Assembly (NCBI GenBank): GCA_030248195.1
Contig: JASAND010019905.1
Coordinates: 26,495 to 90,494 of the forward strand
Length of the DNA: 64,000 nucleotides
Reading direction: 5' to 3'
Source of the DNA: Trissonchulus latispiculum
Taxonomy: Eukaryota; Nematoda; Enoplea; Enoplida; Ironidae
Part shown: piece after piece, positions 21,441-29,025 of the stretch
How positions within the stretch are numbered: the first letter of the stretch is position 1
Layout: every line of letters starts with the position of its first letter
Program-made: the position numbers and the translations under genes
Notes under the pieces: generated by a model
Database searches by the model: none
Seen by the model: only the letters and a program-made list of their open reading frames with translations
Told to the model about the DNA's origin: nothing

Positions 21441-22774
21441 AGTGCGTAGTCAAAGAATGGTGTCCGGTTGTAGTCTATTGATATGAGATTATCAAATTCA
21501 CCGTATATAATGATTTCTACACCCTGAGGATAAGTTGCCGTTGGTAAGGCCTTTTCCAGTTGCATTCTCAGTGATACGTCTCCTTCCTTGATGAGTTGCA
21601 TTGCCCCTGTATCAATATTGTCTGGTGTCAGGTCAAAGGCAAATATAGTGTATCCTTTACCAAAATCTTCGTAGGAAATGTCTGCTCCCTTGGTGGATCC
21701 TGCCATATCGTTGCCTTCATAGAGGTATATGAAAGGCATTGTGTACTGGAACTTGTCCCATGCCATCTTCATTGGTTGTTTTGGTACAAACTCGTCACCA
21801 TACTTTAGGGCAATCTCGCTGACATTACAGTGTTGGAACTCAAGCGGGTTGTGCTTCTGACTTCCATTGAATGCCTCTGATTTAACCATTGCCACTAGAA
21901 CTCTGCGTGGTAGTTGACCAGTGAATATAGAATTTTCTACTACTGTTTGTACTCCAGGTGCGATATGCCTAGTGACCAGTTTAGTCCTTCTGATTGGATA
22001 CTTTGCTGTCTCATGATCTCTCAGTACACCCTCAATTGCCATGGTAAGAGAGTCTTGAGGTTTGACTTTCCATACACACCATCGGATATCGTCTACAACA
22101 ATCTTATAACCACTGGTTGCTGACTGTAGTAGTATGTCGTCACTGTTACGATGTAATTCCAGGCTCAACTGACACTCACTCAGAAGGTATCTGTCTTGCT
22201 TGAATAGGTCACAGTGTAAGGGTCCTGCAACCACTACATACCGACCATCGGTGAATGGAATCCCTCTATGCTTAGCTGCAGTAGTGGAGATATCGTTGAA
22301 ATCACTGTCCTTTGCAAATAGATTGCTCTGTAGGTGAGACGTTTTTGCTTCTTTCCCAAAGTTGGCAATAGTCTCCAGGTACGCCCCATAGTGATAAAGG
22401 TCTCCACTATTGTAAATTTCCTTATCGGACAGTTTAACCACTAGTCGCCTAATGAATGTCTTTGCTAGCATATTGATGGGTGCTACTGATATGCTACCGT
22501 CTGCTGCCTTTGCTACTGCATTTCCATCACTATCAGTAATCCTTAACTTTAGGTATAGGTAATTCCGATTCAGGTCAAGCATGTAAGAGTCCTTTGGTAC
22601 TAGGAATAGGTATGGACCATTACTGGTAACAGGATTTAAGGGATATATTTCTGCCATATAACCACTCTCCACACTGACCTGAGTTGGAGGTAGTGAGAAG
22701 AGATCCATTTCGGACTTAAAGCCCGGCATAGACTTTTCATCAACTTGTTTTGCCATTGAAGTAATTGTTTGCAT
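21437..22774 (-). CDS. Major capsid protein (double jelly-roll, Maverick/adintovirus hexon type)
   Basis: 445 residues, open throughout. The N-terminal stretch with DLFSLPPTQVSVESGY, followed by YPLNP and YMLDLNRNYLYLKLRI, matches the characteristic start of the Maverick hexon family, annotated in many animal genomes as F54H12.2-like. The family forms trimeric capsomers with two beta-sandwich domains. The rest is beta-rich with scattered LxxxLEL and aromatic positions and ends FFDYAL. A second in-frame Met at residue 7 could also be the start. The gene lies between the pX-like gene and the protease, overlapping the protease by 4 bp. Integrity suggests recent mobility or selection. Confidence 0.9.
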   Translation of the reverse strand: MQTITSMAKQVDEKSMPGFKSEMDLFSLPPTQVSVESGYMAEIYPLNPVTSNGPYLFLVPKDSYMLDLNRNYLYLKLRITDSDGNAVAKAADGSISVAPINMLAKTFIRRLVVKLSDKEIYNSGDLYHYGAYLETIANFGKEAKTSHLQSNLFAKDSDFNDISTTAAKHRGIPFTDGRYVVVAGPLHCDLFKQDRYLLSECQLSLELHRNSDDILLQSATSGYKIVVDDIRWCVWKVKPQDSLTMAIEGVLRDHETAKYPIRRTKLVTRHIAPGVQTVVENSIFTGQLPRRVLVAMVKSEAFNGSQKHNPLEFQHCNVSEIALKYGDEFVPKQPMKMAWDKFQYTMPFIYLYEGNDMAGSTKGADISYEDFGKGYTIFAFDLTPDNIDTGAMQLIKEGDVSLRMQLEKALPTATYPQGVEIIIYGEFDNLISIDYNRTPFFDYAL

Positions 22775-22801
22775 ATTAACATTATTACATACGGTGGGTT
22801 T

Positions 22802-23188
22802 TTATGGGCTGTAGATGTCACGTTTCAATCTCTTAACTCTGCGCCTATATGGTCTGGATCCGATGCCTTCGCCCTGTTGTATTGCCTTTCCACTATGTTC
22901 AAGTAGACGTCCAATGGCTGCTTTTCCGTGCCGTTTAAGTGATTCCTTTGGATCTTCACCTCTGTTTAGGTAATCCCTAGCCACATCTCCGGCTGTCTGA
23001 AAGGCCTGTCTACCTGCCTCCAGACCTACACGACGTACTACTGGCCAAATGAAACGACCAATACCTCGAAGGAGGCTTCCTAGCCCATCTCCTCTCTGAT
23101 ACCTTTGACCGGCATAGAAACCAGACCCTGTTTGTATCAGGTGTAGGTGCCAGTCTTCAACGGTTTCTGGATGATATCTCGTCCTCAT
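22802..23188 (-). CDS. pX/pVI-like basic minor virion protein
   Basis: 128 residues, Gly- and Arg-rich. An N-terminal TGSGFYAGQRYQRGDGLGS segment (20-38) is followed by an amphipathic RGIGRFIWPVVRRVGLEAGR helix. Then comes a conserved-looking ARDYLNRGEDPKES-type segment and a basic C-terminus (RPYRRRVKRLKR). This arrangement is typical of the small pX-like protein of Mavericks/adintoviruses, thought to condense DNA or act as a minor capsid component processed by the protease. Gly-rich motifs such as GSG and GEGIG could be cleavage sites, but I did not find a strict adenain consensus. The start overlaps the upstream penton-like gene by 32 bp. Confidence 0.8.
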   Translation of the reverse strand: MRTRYHPETVEDWHLHLIQTGSGFYAGQRYQRGDGLGSLLRGIGRFIWPVVRRVGLEAGRQAFQTAGDVARDYLNRGEDPKESLKRHGKAAIGRLLEHSGKAIQQGEGIGSRPYRRRVKRLKRDIYSP

Positions 23189-23939
23189 TGTCTTTCTTGA
23201 AGTGAAGCTTTATAACTATACTACCATACTCAAAATGAACTCTCCTGCCAATATGATTGTTTATATGGACTTTAATGCTATTGATCACATGCTTATTCAC
23301 AGGAACGTAGTGGGGTTCAGGAGAGTGTTGAATTGTATCACCGTATTCTTCACCTGCCTTTACCACTGCCAGTATATTACCGGTAGTTGTGCCTATAATC
23401 TGTTCTTTCACGATATCACAATGGACTTGAAGGTAATGGTAGTTGAGACAGGGTGGACGTTGCGCGTAAAACTTCTTTGTCCTCAGGGCATCCCTACCAT
23501 CCTCAACGCTGAATTTCTGAGAGTCGAAGCCAAGCATGCGTACAATGGTAGGAGCGAACTGGACAAAACCAAAGTTAGGCCTTTCAAGGTGTTCTGGATT
23601 CTCGTATAAGTCTAGGTAGACTCGATCCTTTTCCTGATCATAGACGAAACGTATAGGAGGTGATTCCTGACGTTCATTGAGCATAGACTGGATGGTGAGG
23701 TTCACGGTATTCATTAGGTCGTGGAGGTTAAAGTATCTTCGCCTGGGTATGTTAGCCACCTTTCGTAACTTGTCATCGAATAGGACTATGATGAATGTGT
23801 CAGTGTTAGAATTAATGCTTTTCCAGGTGTGAGGATAGATAACGTCAATCATTGCAACAGACCACCTACCATGTAGATGCAGAGGGTGAGCTAGCTGGTT
23901 TTCAAAGGTACCTTCCTTTCCGGTCAAGTATACAATCAT
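23157..23939 (-). CDS. Penton-like minor capsid protein, copy A
   Basis: 260 residues. It shares its plan with the neighbouring 254-residue product. An N-terminal WSVAMIDVIYPHTW segment corresponds to the EVALVELGYPVTW region of copy B. A central MLGF segment follows, then a YHYLQVHCDIVKEQIIG motif. The C-terminal segment reads IKVHINNHIGRRVHFEYGS...KLHFKK. These motifs match the single-jelly-roll penton (vertex) protein of Mavericks/adintoviruses. Copy A lacks about the first 20 residues of copy B. Its start overlaps the stop of copy B by 4 bp (ATGA). Two full-length pentons are unusual; one may have become a fibre-like or accessory vertex protein. Confidence 0.8.
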   Translation of the reverse strand: MIVYLTGKEGTFENQLAHPLHLHGRWSVAMIDVIYPHTWKSINSNTDTFIIVLFDDKLRKVANIPRRRYFNLHDLMNTVNLTIQSMLNERQESPPIRFVYDQEKDRVYLDLYENPEHLERPNFGFVQFAPTIVRMLGFDSQKFSVEDGRDALRTKKFYAQRPPCLNYHYLQVHCDIVKEQIIGTTTGNILAVVKAGEEYGDTIQHSPEPHYVPVNKHVINSIKVHINNHIGRRVHFEYGSIVIKLHFKKDNEDEISSRNR

Positions 23940-24700
23940 CTTCGCTTCCGGAAGTGTAACTTAGCAAAGACCTTTCCGTACTGAAAGTTTACCGCCATAC
24001 CGTGATCATCCTTTATATGTATTTCAATACTATCAAACTCTTTTCTTAGCACTGGTATATAGTGTGGATTATTGTATATTCGATCAACGGTATCATTATG
24101 TTTTCCTTCAATGCTGACAACACGAATGATTGTTGCAATGGTGTTTCCTATCATTTGCGGTGCTACCACGTCACAGTAGATGAAGAGGGAATAAAGTCCA
24201 CCTCTCAGGTCTGGTGCATTAGCGGCTACTGCGTATCTAGGTGGCGAGACTGTCTTTTCCTTTGGTACGACCTTGGTATCTGAGTATCCAAGCATATACT
24301 TTAACTGTTTACTGAAATGTAACGCCTTGAAGTCTGGTTCTTCGTCTAGGGTAGTAGGTTTCAGTCCAACACGTCTATGAAGTTCATCATAGGCCAGTTC
24401 ACAATTGATCTTCTTTGTTAGTTCAAGGGTATAGTTGATGGCATCGCATAGCTGGTGTATTGACTCATAATTGTTCAATGGGATATGGTTATGGAATGTC
24501 TTCTTGCCAACTGTCACTCCAAGCTTTGCATCATCCTTGTTTCCTACATTGAACCAGGTGACAGGATATCCAAGTTCTACAAGTGCCACCTCCCATTCAC
24601 CTTCAAGATCAACGCGATGAGGTAGTTTCACTCGGAAATTGTGCAGTTTGTTCGTTGCATAGTCACCAGTATTACTGGGTAGGTATAGGTAGAAATCCAT
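23936..24700 (-). CDS. Penton-like minor capsid protein, copy B
   Basis: 254 residues, and the copy closest to the standard Maverick penton. The N-terminal FRVKLPHRVDLEGEWEVAL is followed by GYPVTWFNV, a LKYMLGYSD segment and SLFIYCDVVAPQMIGNT. NPHYIPV leads to the terminal IEIHIKDDHGMAVNFQYGKV and KLHFRKRR. The family forms the pentameric single-jelly-roll vertex capsomer. The start lies inside the 3' end of the integrase gene (29-bp overlap, other frame). It clearly aligns with copy A along its whole length, so the pair arose by tandem duplication and then diverged strongly. Confidence 0.85.
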   Translation of the reverse strand: MDFYLYLPSNTGDYATNKLHNFRVKLPHRVDLEGEWEVALVELGYPVTWFNVGNKDDAKLGVTVGKKTFHNHIPLNNYESIHQLCDAINYTLELTKKINCELAYDELHRRVGLKPTTLDEEPDFKALHFSKQLKYMLGYSDTKVVPKEKTVSPPRYAVAANAPDLRGGLYSLFIYCDVVAPQMIGNTIATIIRVVSIEGKHNDTVDRIYNNPHYIPVLRKEFDSIEIHIKDDHGMAVNFQYGKVFAKLHFRKRR

Positions 24701-25808
24701 TGTCTTCAGTTATCCAACTGTTGAACTTGTCAGGGTATCCAAGCCACTTGACAAAATACTCTTTCCGACCCTTTCGATGTCTTGTTTTTATTACCTTTTC
24801 TATCCAGTATGTGTCTGGTTCATCAACCTTTTGTACCTCAGGTGCATAGAAACCACCGACCACCTCTTCACCACCATAGTCTTCCAGGAGGTACATGGGT
24901 GGGTCACCTGTCTTGACACTTCTGATACGGAACAACTCTTCTGACCAGTTAGGCAAATACCCCTTTTCAAACAGACCTTTCGTCTTACTGATTCGGACCA
25001 TATCTCCGACCCGCAATTTAGTTGGTGTAGGATTTGCTTGCTGTCCGTATAGTGCTGTTCTGACTGTCTCCATATTTTCAGGCCTCGATGCTTCCACTGG
25101 TGTCATACGAATACTCCTGTGGCGAGCATTGTTGTAGCCTTCGACGAGTTGATGGAGGTCGTCAATGTACCTGTACGATCTGGTCTTTGTAAAGTATTTC
25201 CATATCTTTGTCTTAATAGTACGATTGAAACGCTCAACAAGACTACACTTGATCACTGGATTATTGCAGGTGTAGAAGTTGATATGGTTAGCCTTGAGGA
25301 GTGACTGGAAATCTTTGTTAAGAAACTCTTTACCTCTGTCTGACTGTAAGTGCTGAGGTCGTCTACCATCATTCAGTATCTTACGAAAAGCTCTAGTCAT
25401 CTCTTGACCACCCTTGCTTTTAACAGGGATCACCCATGCGTACTTGGAGAAGACGTCAATGCAGTTGAATAGGTACTTGTAGCCGTCATTCTTCTCTGCT
25501 ATTGATACCATATCTGCCAGGTCTATTTGCCATAGGTCATCGATACCGGCCACCTGATACCTCCGCGTTGGGAATCTGCGTCTAACTGGTTTATGGATGC
25601 TGTAAGTGTACTGTTTCGCCAACCAATCAGTGACTTTGGACCTCGAGATTCCGTGTCTTTTTGCCTCCTGATACACCCGATCAATACCGCCAAATGCTGC
25701 AGGACTTTGCGGATCATAGTAAATCTTCTGTAATGTGATGTTATCAGTATCAGTTCGACTATTACCATTACCATTACCACTACCGTTATTCTCTAGTGCC
25801 GCTTCCAT
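24672..25808 (-). CDS. Retroviral-type DDE integrase with C-terminal chromodomain
   Basis: 378 residues. The RNase H-fold core has the catalytic triad Asp96 (WQIDLAD), Asp157 (LQSDRGKEF) and Glu192 (CSLVERFNRTIK); the last two are spaced as D-x34-E. After the core, RVGDMVRISK (266-275) and NWSEELFRI form the SH3-like part typical of Polinton integrases. Residues about 334-365 (YWIEKVI...KEYFVKWLGYPDKFNSWI) are a chromodomain, expected to bind modified histones and steer insertion. The N-terminal 25 residues are Asn/Gly/Ser-rich and probably disordered. The enzyme processes the TIR ends and inserts the element, normally with a 6-bp duplication. No inactivating change is seen. Confidence 0.95.
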   Translation of the reverse strand: MEAALENNGSGNGNGNSRTDTDNITLQKIYYDPQSPAAFGGIDRVYQEAKRHGISRSKVTDWLAKQYTYSIHKPVRRRFPTRRYQVAGIDDLWQIDLADMVSIAEKNDGYKYLFNCIDVFSKYAWVIPVKSKGGQEMTRAFRKILNDGRRPQHLQSDRGKEFLNKDFQSLLKANHINFYTCNNPVIKCSLVERFNRTIKTKIWKYFTKTRSYRYIDDLHQLVEGYNNARHRSIRMTPVEASRPENMETVRTALYGQQANPTPTKLRVGDMVRISKTKGLFEKGYLPNWSEELFRIRSVKTGDPPMYLLEDYGGEEVVGGFYAPEVQKVDEPDTYWIEKVIKTRHRKGRKEYFVKWLGYPDKFNSWITEDNGFLPIPTQ

Positions 25809-26314
25809 TTGAGTTTTCTTAGGGCTGACCTTATTCCTTGACCTGTCTGTATGTACCGCGGATTTCCGATAAGTTCTCGAGGTACGTTGCTATCTCTTAA
25901 TGCTTTTGCCAATGTTTGCCACCCTGTTGCAGGTGGTTGACTGGGTCTGTTACGGATGAAGTCGTGAATCAGATCATATATTCTAGATCCAACTGCTGGC
26001 TGACCCTGATACTCTATTTCACCTCGACTGTTAACTTTGAGTCCTGGTATACTCATAATATGTTCAATCAGGTGTCTACCTTTCTGTTGTAGTGTTGGTG
26101 GTAAGGTAGATATGATATCTGGCATAGCATGGGACTTGAGAGTCATCTCTGTTGGCCTATCTCGCAGTATTCGTCGCCTATAATCTGCCTGTTTAAACAA
26201 CTTACTTTTGATATCTGCTGGTAGTTTAGACTTAAGAACATTGCTTGCTTCCTTCTCCAACACCCTTGTATGTTCGTCAAAGTAGTCTGGCTTAACTAGT
26301 ATTGAGTATTCCAT
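25793..26314 (-). CDS. Conserved Maverick structural ORF (unnamed, possible minor capsid)
   Basis: 173 residues, basic at the C-terminus. Features are a charged helical N-terminal half, then LPPTLQQKGRHLIEHI, RGEIEYQGQPAVGSRIYDLI, and PATGWQTLAKALRDSNVPRE. The pattern GEI...GSxIxxLI...PxGxxxxxxxLxxxNVPxxLI recurs in animal Maverick ORFs as I remember them, but I know no established function. The gene overlaps the integrase start by 16 bp in another frame and sits within the morphogenesis cluster, so a virion role is likely. It is intact and its AT-rich codon use matches its neighbours. Confidence 0.72.
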   Translation of the reverse strand: MEYSILVKPDYFDEHTRVLEKEASNVLKSKLPADIKSKLFKQADYRRRILRDRPTEMTLKSHAMPDIISTLPPTLQQKGRHLIEHIMSIPGLKVNSRGEIEYQGQPAVGSRIYDLIHDFIRNRPSQPPATGWQTLAKALRDSNVPRELIGNPRYIQTGQGIRSALRKLKWKRH

Positions 26315-26347
26315 CGTTGCTGTCTAGTTTATCAGTGTAAGTTTTTA

Positions 26348-26683
26348 TTATCTTATGAGATTTCCAAGGAGTCCACTTACAACTCCAATAATAGGTCCCA
26401 GGAGAGCTGGCAAAAATCCTCCGTGTTGAACGATGAGTTTCTTCTTCTTCTTAAGACTGACTCGTTTCTTGCGTAGGGTTCTTAGGGCGTGTTTGTATCT
26501 TGCTAGTCTGGCCTTCTCTTTACTGGATATCTTTACGTTGCCAGAGAGGATATTTTCTGCACAATCGCAAATAGCTTTAATGAGGTCGGAACTTCCATGA
26601 ACAATAATTGCATCTCTTTGCTTACGACTTTTGCAACGACACAATAGTCGCAGTGTATCGATATTTCTTTCAAAACGATCCAT
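26348..26683 (-). CDS. Conserved Maverick small basic protein with hydrophobic C-terminus
   Basis: 111 residues. The first two thirds are helical and strongly basic (ALRTLRKKRVSLKKKKKLI). A VQHGGFLPALLGPIIGVVSGLLGNLI tail then looks like a membrane-active or amphipathic helix, reminiscent of adenovirus pVI-like lytic segments. The HGGF site is a plausible protease cleavage point because it contains a GG. Similar small ORFs ending in QxGGFLxxLL occur in other animal Mavericks, to my recollection. It lies 2 bp from the ATPase gene and 33 bp from the previous ORF, in the virion gene cluster. Confidence 0.72.
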   Translation of the reverse strand: MDRFERNIDTLRLLCRCKSRKQRDAIIVHGSSDLIKAICDCAENILSGNVKISSKEKARLARYKHALRTLRKKRVSLKKKKKLIVQHGGFLPALLGPIIGVVSGLLGNLIR

Positions 26684-26685
26684 GG

Positions 26686-27336
26686 CTAACTTTTCTGTTC
26701 AGGTTGAGTTTTTATGGAATATACGTCGGTGTAGGGATCATCTGGGAAAATATGACCTCGTAGACGAATCTTTTCTGGTGTGTTCTGATCTAGGTCAATC
26801 AGTAGATATCCATGTGGTCGATTAGTAGCATGATCAAAAGCCTCCATAAACCCTTTCACTCTACCAGGATACATTTGCCTTGCTAGGTTCATTGGAGTTA
26901 GCTTATCTGCTGGATTTTTCATGAGGACAATGTACTGACTATTTATCCTGTTTGTCCGCTGCCTGTCGTAGAAGATGTCCTGAGTGATGTTAATAACGCT
27001 GCAGGACCAATGGTGGCATCCACGGGTAAACAGTTGGACTAGGTTAGGTTGTCGCTTAATCTCGCTCATTAGATCATCAAGAACTACTAATTTCGCGCCT
27101 GGTGATTTTAGTTTCTCTATATCCGGTAGGCCTTTGACAAATTCTACCTGAGGTAAGTTTTCATATGCTTCCTGCCACTCAGTGTAGCACCAAATAATCT
27201 TATCTGGAGGTTCTGAGATCATTTCATGTGCATGTTCTACCAATCGAGTCACAAAGGTAGTCTTGCCTGCCTTAGTAGGAGCCGCCACAATACATGTGAA
27301 CGGGTGTTGAAACTTTGGCGTCTTCACTCGTTCCAT
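26686..27336 (-). CDS. A32/FtsK-HerA-type genome packaging ATPase
   Basis: 216 residues. Walker A is PTKAGKTT (20-27), following the strand FTCIVAA. Walker B is KLVVLDDL (82-89). The ITQD segment (117-120) fits the conserved polar residue that follows Walker B in HerA/FtsK ATPases. A RGCHHWSCSVI strand precedes it. This matches the Maverick packaging ATPase, which drives genome translocation into the capsid. The Walker A lacks the first glycine of the strict GxxxxGK[ST] pattern (Ala or Pro instead), a variation seen in this family. It is the first gene of the tightly packed minus-strand block. Confidence 0.92.
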   Translation of the reverse strand: MERVKTPKFQHPFTCIVAAPTKAGKTTFVTRLVEHAHEMISEPPDKIIWCYTEWQEAYENLPQVEFVKGLPDIEKLKSPGAKLVVLDDLMSEIKRQPNLVQLFTRGCHHWSCSVINITQDIFYDRQRTNRINSQYIVLMKNPADKLTPMNLARQMYPGRVKGFMEAFDHATNRPHGYLLIDLDQNTPEKIRLRGHIFPDDPYTDVYSIKTQPEQKS

Positions 27337-27421
27337 CTTACTCCCTATCTACCTGCTTATGTAAAGTCAGTATTTTAATCTACCTGCTTATATAAAGTCC
27401 GTATTTATTGACAATAATACA

Positions 27422-27763
27422 TCAGTCATCACATAGCATAGAGTTCATTATGTCGTCAGTGTCAATAATTTCTTCACACATCTCTTCCTTCATTTCTTCT
27501 GTTGCTTCTTCACACATTTCTTTCTTCATTTCTTCGGGCTTTTGAGTAGTGTCTTCTTGGCTTCTGATAGTCTTTTGAAATCTTTCACGGTGAAATCTTC
27601 CTGATCCTTTTCTTTCATTGAAGCATAGCACCATATCGACATGCAAAATTCGTCGCCATCCAATACCAGGAATCGAAATGATAATCTTTTGCTTTGGACG
27701 CCTTCTGCATTTGCGCCTGTGATAATGGCTGAGCCGAATGAGTTGTTTAAGAGCGGTATACAT
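27422..27763 (-). CDS. Small protein with acidic Cys-containing repeats, unrecognised
   Basis: 113 residues from an internal Met at 27,763. The open frame extends to 27,901 but there overlaps the glycoprotein gene. The N-terminal half is basic (HYHRRKCRRRPKQK) and could bind nucleic acid. The C-terminal half carries two near-identical acidic repeats, EEMKKEMCEEATEEMKEEMC, predicted to be helical or coiled. No family is recognised. The repeat and charge asymmetry argue against a chance ORF, but coding status is not certain. Confidence 0.45.
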   Translation of the reverse strand: MYTALKQLIRLSHYHRRKCRRRPKQKIIISIPGIGWRRILHVDMVLCFNERKGSGRFHRERFQKTIRSQEDTTQKPEEMKKEMCEEATEEMKEEMCEEIIDTDDIMNSMLCDD

Positions 27764-27830
27764 GATGCAATGTTGCTGCTGTATGCAATGCTGTAGGTTG
27801 GTAGATATGTTTAGGAGGTGGTGGCTCTTC

Positions 27831-28196
27831 TTATTGGCTATAGAGCTGGTATATCTGGTCTGCTGTAAAACTGACAGGGCCAATAAAACCAGAAAGGACA
27901 CGCTTATTTTGATCCAGGCAAAGAGTTGTCTCGTTATGTGTGGATGTGTAGGGACATGGTATAGATCCGTTGATATAGACTGGACACTGGAAGTTTAGAC
28001 AGTCGTAGACAAACTGGCGGATCTCGTGAAAACTATCAAGGGTCACTAGGTATTCAGTCCAACCGTTGTGAATAAAGATGGCATTATCTACCGTGACTGA
28101 GTCCTCCAGTGGCGGTAGTTCACACTGGGTATGCCGTGATGATAAAATCACTAATACAATCGTAAACAACAAAAACTTTATAAGAAGGCATGTCAT
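27831..28196 (-). CDS. Predicted signal-peptide membrane or secreted glycoprotein
   Basis: I chose the Met at 28,196, giving 121 residues, because it places the hydrophobic segment LLIKFLLFTIVLVIL at the N-terminus as a signal peptide or anchor. The frame itself opens 35 codons earlier, at 28,301. The ectodomain has NGS and NET N-glycosylation sites and cysteine pairs (CLNFQCPVYINGSIPC), ending in IYQLYSQ. Neither sequence nor fold is recognised. It could be an envelope-type or host-surface protein. It overlaps the 98-codon ORF upstream in another frame. Confidence 0.55.
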   Translation of the reverse strand: MTCLLIKFLLFTIVLVILSSRHTQCELPPLEDSVTVDNAIFIHNGWTEYLVTLDSFHEIRQFVYDCLNFQCPVYINGSIPCPYTSTHNETTLCLDQNKRVLSGFIGPVSFTADQIYQLYSQ

Positions 28197-28416
28197 TATG
28201 AAGGGAGCTTTTTTGACCAACTGGAGTTTGAAATTTTTTAAACAGGATTGATCTTCTTGGGAAACTGATCCAGTATCCATAGTCTGGGTCTTGTACTGCA
28301 CACTTTAACAGGACTTCTATCCTCTTCTTATTGCCATAGAACTTAGATGCTGTCTTTGTATTGGCCCTACTACCATGCTTCTTATAGACGTGAGGTGATA
28401 TCTTAGTATTCCACAT
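28120..28416 (-). CDS. Possible basic 98-residue protein, overlapping
   Basis: The N-terminal 70 or so residues are basic and well mixed (SPHVYKKHGSRANTKTASKF), unlike random AT-rich translation, and lie mostly upstream of the glycoprotein start. The last 25 codons overlap the glycoprotein gene in another frame. It would start 73 bp from the divergent TBP-like gene. No family is recognised; it might instead be an upstream exon or a leader. Confidence 0.35.
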   Translation of the reverse strand: MWNTKISPHVYKKHGSRANTKTASKFYGNKKRIEVLLKCAVQDPDYGYWISFPRRSILFKKFQTPVGQKSSLHNDMPSYKVFVVYDCISDFIITAYPV

Positions 28417-28489
28417 AGGAGAGTACCGTGACGGTGATACTATTTCACATTAATAAAGAGACTATCTTGACAAAGTAGTTGCTGGCCAA
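28417..28489. promoter_or_regulatory. Divergent intergenic region between minus-strand block and TBP-like gene
   Basis: Only 73 bp separate genes pointing away from each other. The segment must hold at least the plus-strand start region, and it contains AT-rich ATTTCACATTAATAAAG. No canonical TATA box is evident. The call is inferred from gene layout. Confidence 0.35.
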
Positions 28490-29002
28490 ATGATTGTTAA
28501 TACAGTTCTCAGTGGACGCTTTGACAGGGCACTTCACCTAACGGACATTCCTAACATTCGACTCTATCGTGGATTTATTGGTGGTAGTTTGAAACATGAG
28601 GAAGCAACTTTTCAATTATTCACCACTGGTAGTTTTGTTTGCCTTGGGTGTAAGTCAATCGAACGAGCAAATCAGTGTATTCACCAACTAGCAATCGCTC
28701 TTAATGTCGACATTCTTCGTGAAGCCGAAGTGGTTAACCTGGTAGGCTCCTTCTCAGTTGGCAAGTATATAGACCTAAGGAATTTATATGAAAGTATCAG
28801 GCATACCCATCAAGTCTGCTATGAACCAGAGCTATTTAATGGTCTCACATGTAAAATTGCCAAAGTTACTGCAATCATCTTCCACACTGGAAAGGTTATA
28901 TTAACTGGTGCTAGAAGTGAGTCTGCCCTATCAGATGCAAGATCTTTAGTTAATAAGAAGGTGATAAGGTTTGCCACGACGCAAGTTTTTAGAAAAAGTT
29001 AA
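28490..29002 (+). CDS. TATA-binding-protein homologue encoded by the Polinton
   Basis: 170 residues covering the whole TBP saddle with its two repeats (about 1-75 and 80-165) and almost nothing else. Repeat 2 is very clear: YEPELFNGL, then AIIFHTGKVILTGARSE, next to the standard YEPELFPGL and IFxSGKxVLTGAK motifs. Repeat 1 is more diverged (LFTTGSFVCLGCKSIE). The four phenylalanines that kink TATA DNA appear preserved at Phe29, Phe44, Phe116 and Phe131. In eukaryotes TBP nucleates transcription complexes. Giant DNA viruses encode TBPs, but I know of no established one in Mavericks. It could redirect polymerase to the element's own promoters or compete with host TBP. It has no intron and no N-terminal tail, unlike metazoan TBP, so it is not a simple recent host copy. 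Confidence 0.9.
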   Translation: MIVNTVLSGRFDRALHLTDIPNIRLYRGFIGGSLKHEEATFQLFTTGSFVCLGCKSIERANQCIHQLAIALNVDILREAEVVNLVGSFSVGKYIDLRNLYESIRHTHQVCYEPELFNGLTCKIAKVTAIIFHTGKVILTGARSESALSDARSLVNKKVIRFATTQVFRKS

Positions 29003-29025
29003 AACTTGGAAATAATTAGTGGATC

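Noticed and set aside
21596..25304. Plus-strand ORFs across the virion gene block
   Set aside because: They are antisense shadows of well-supported minus-strand genes.
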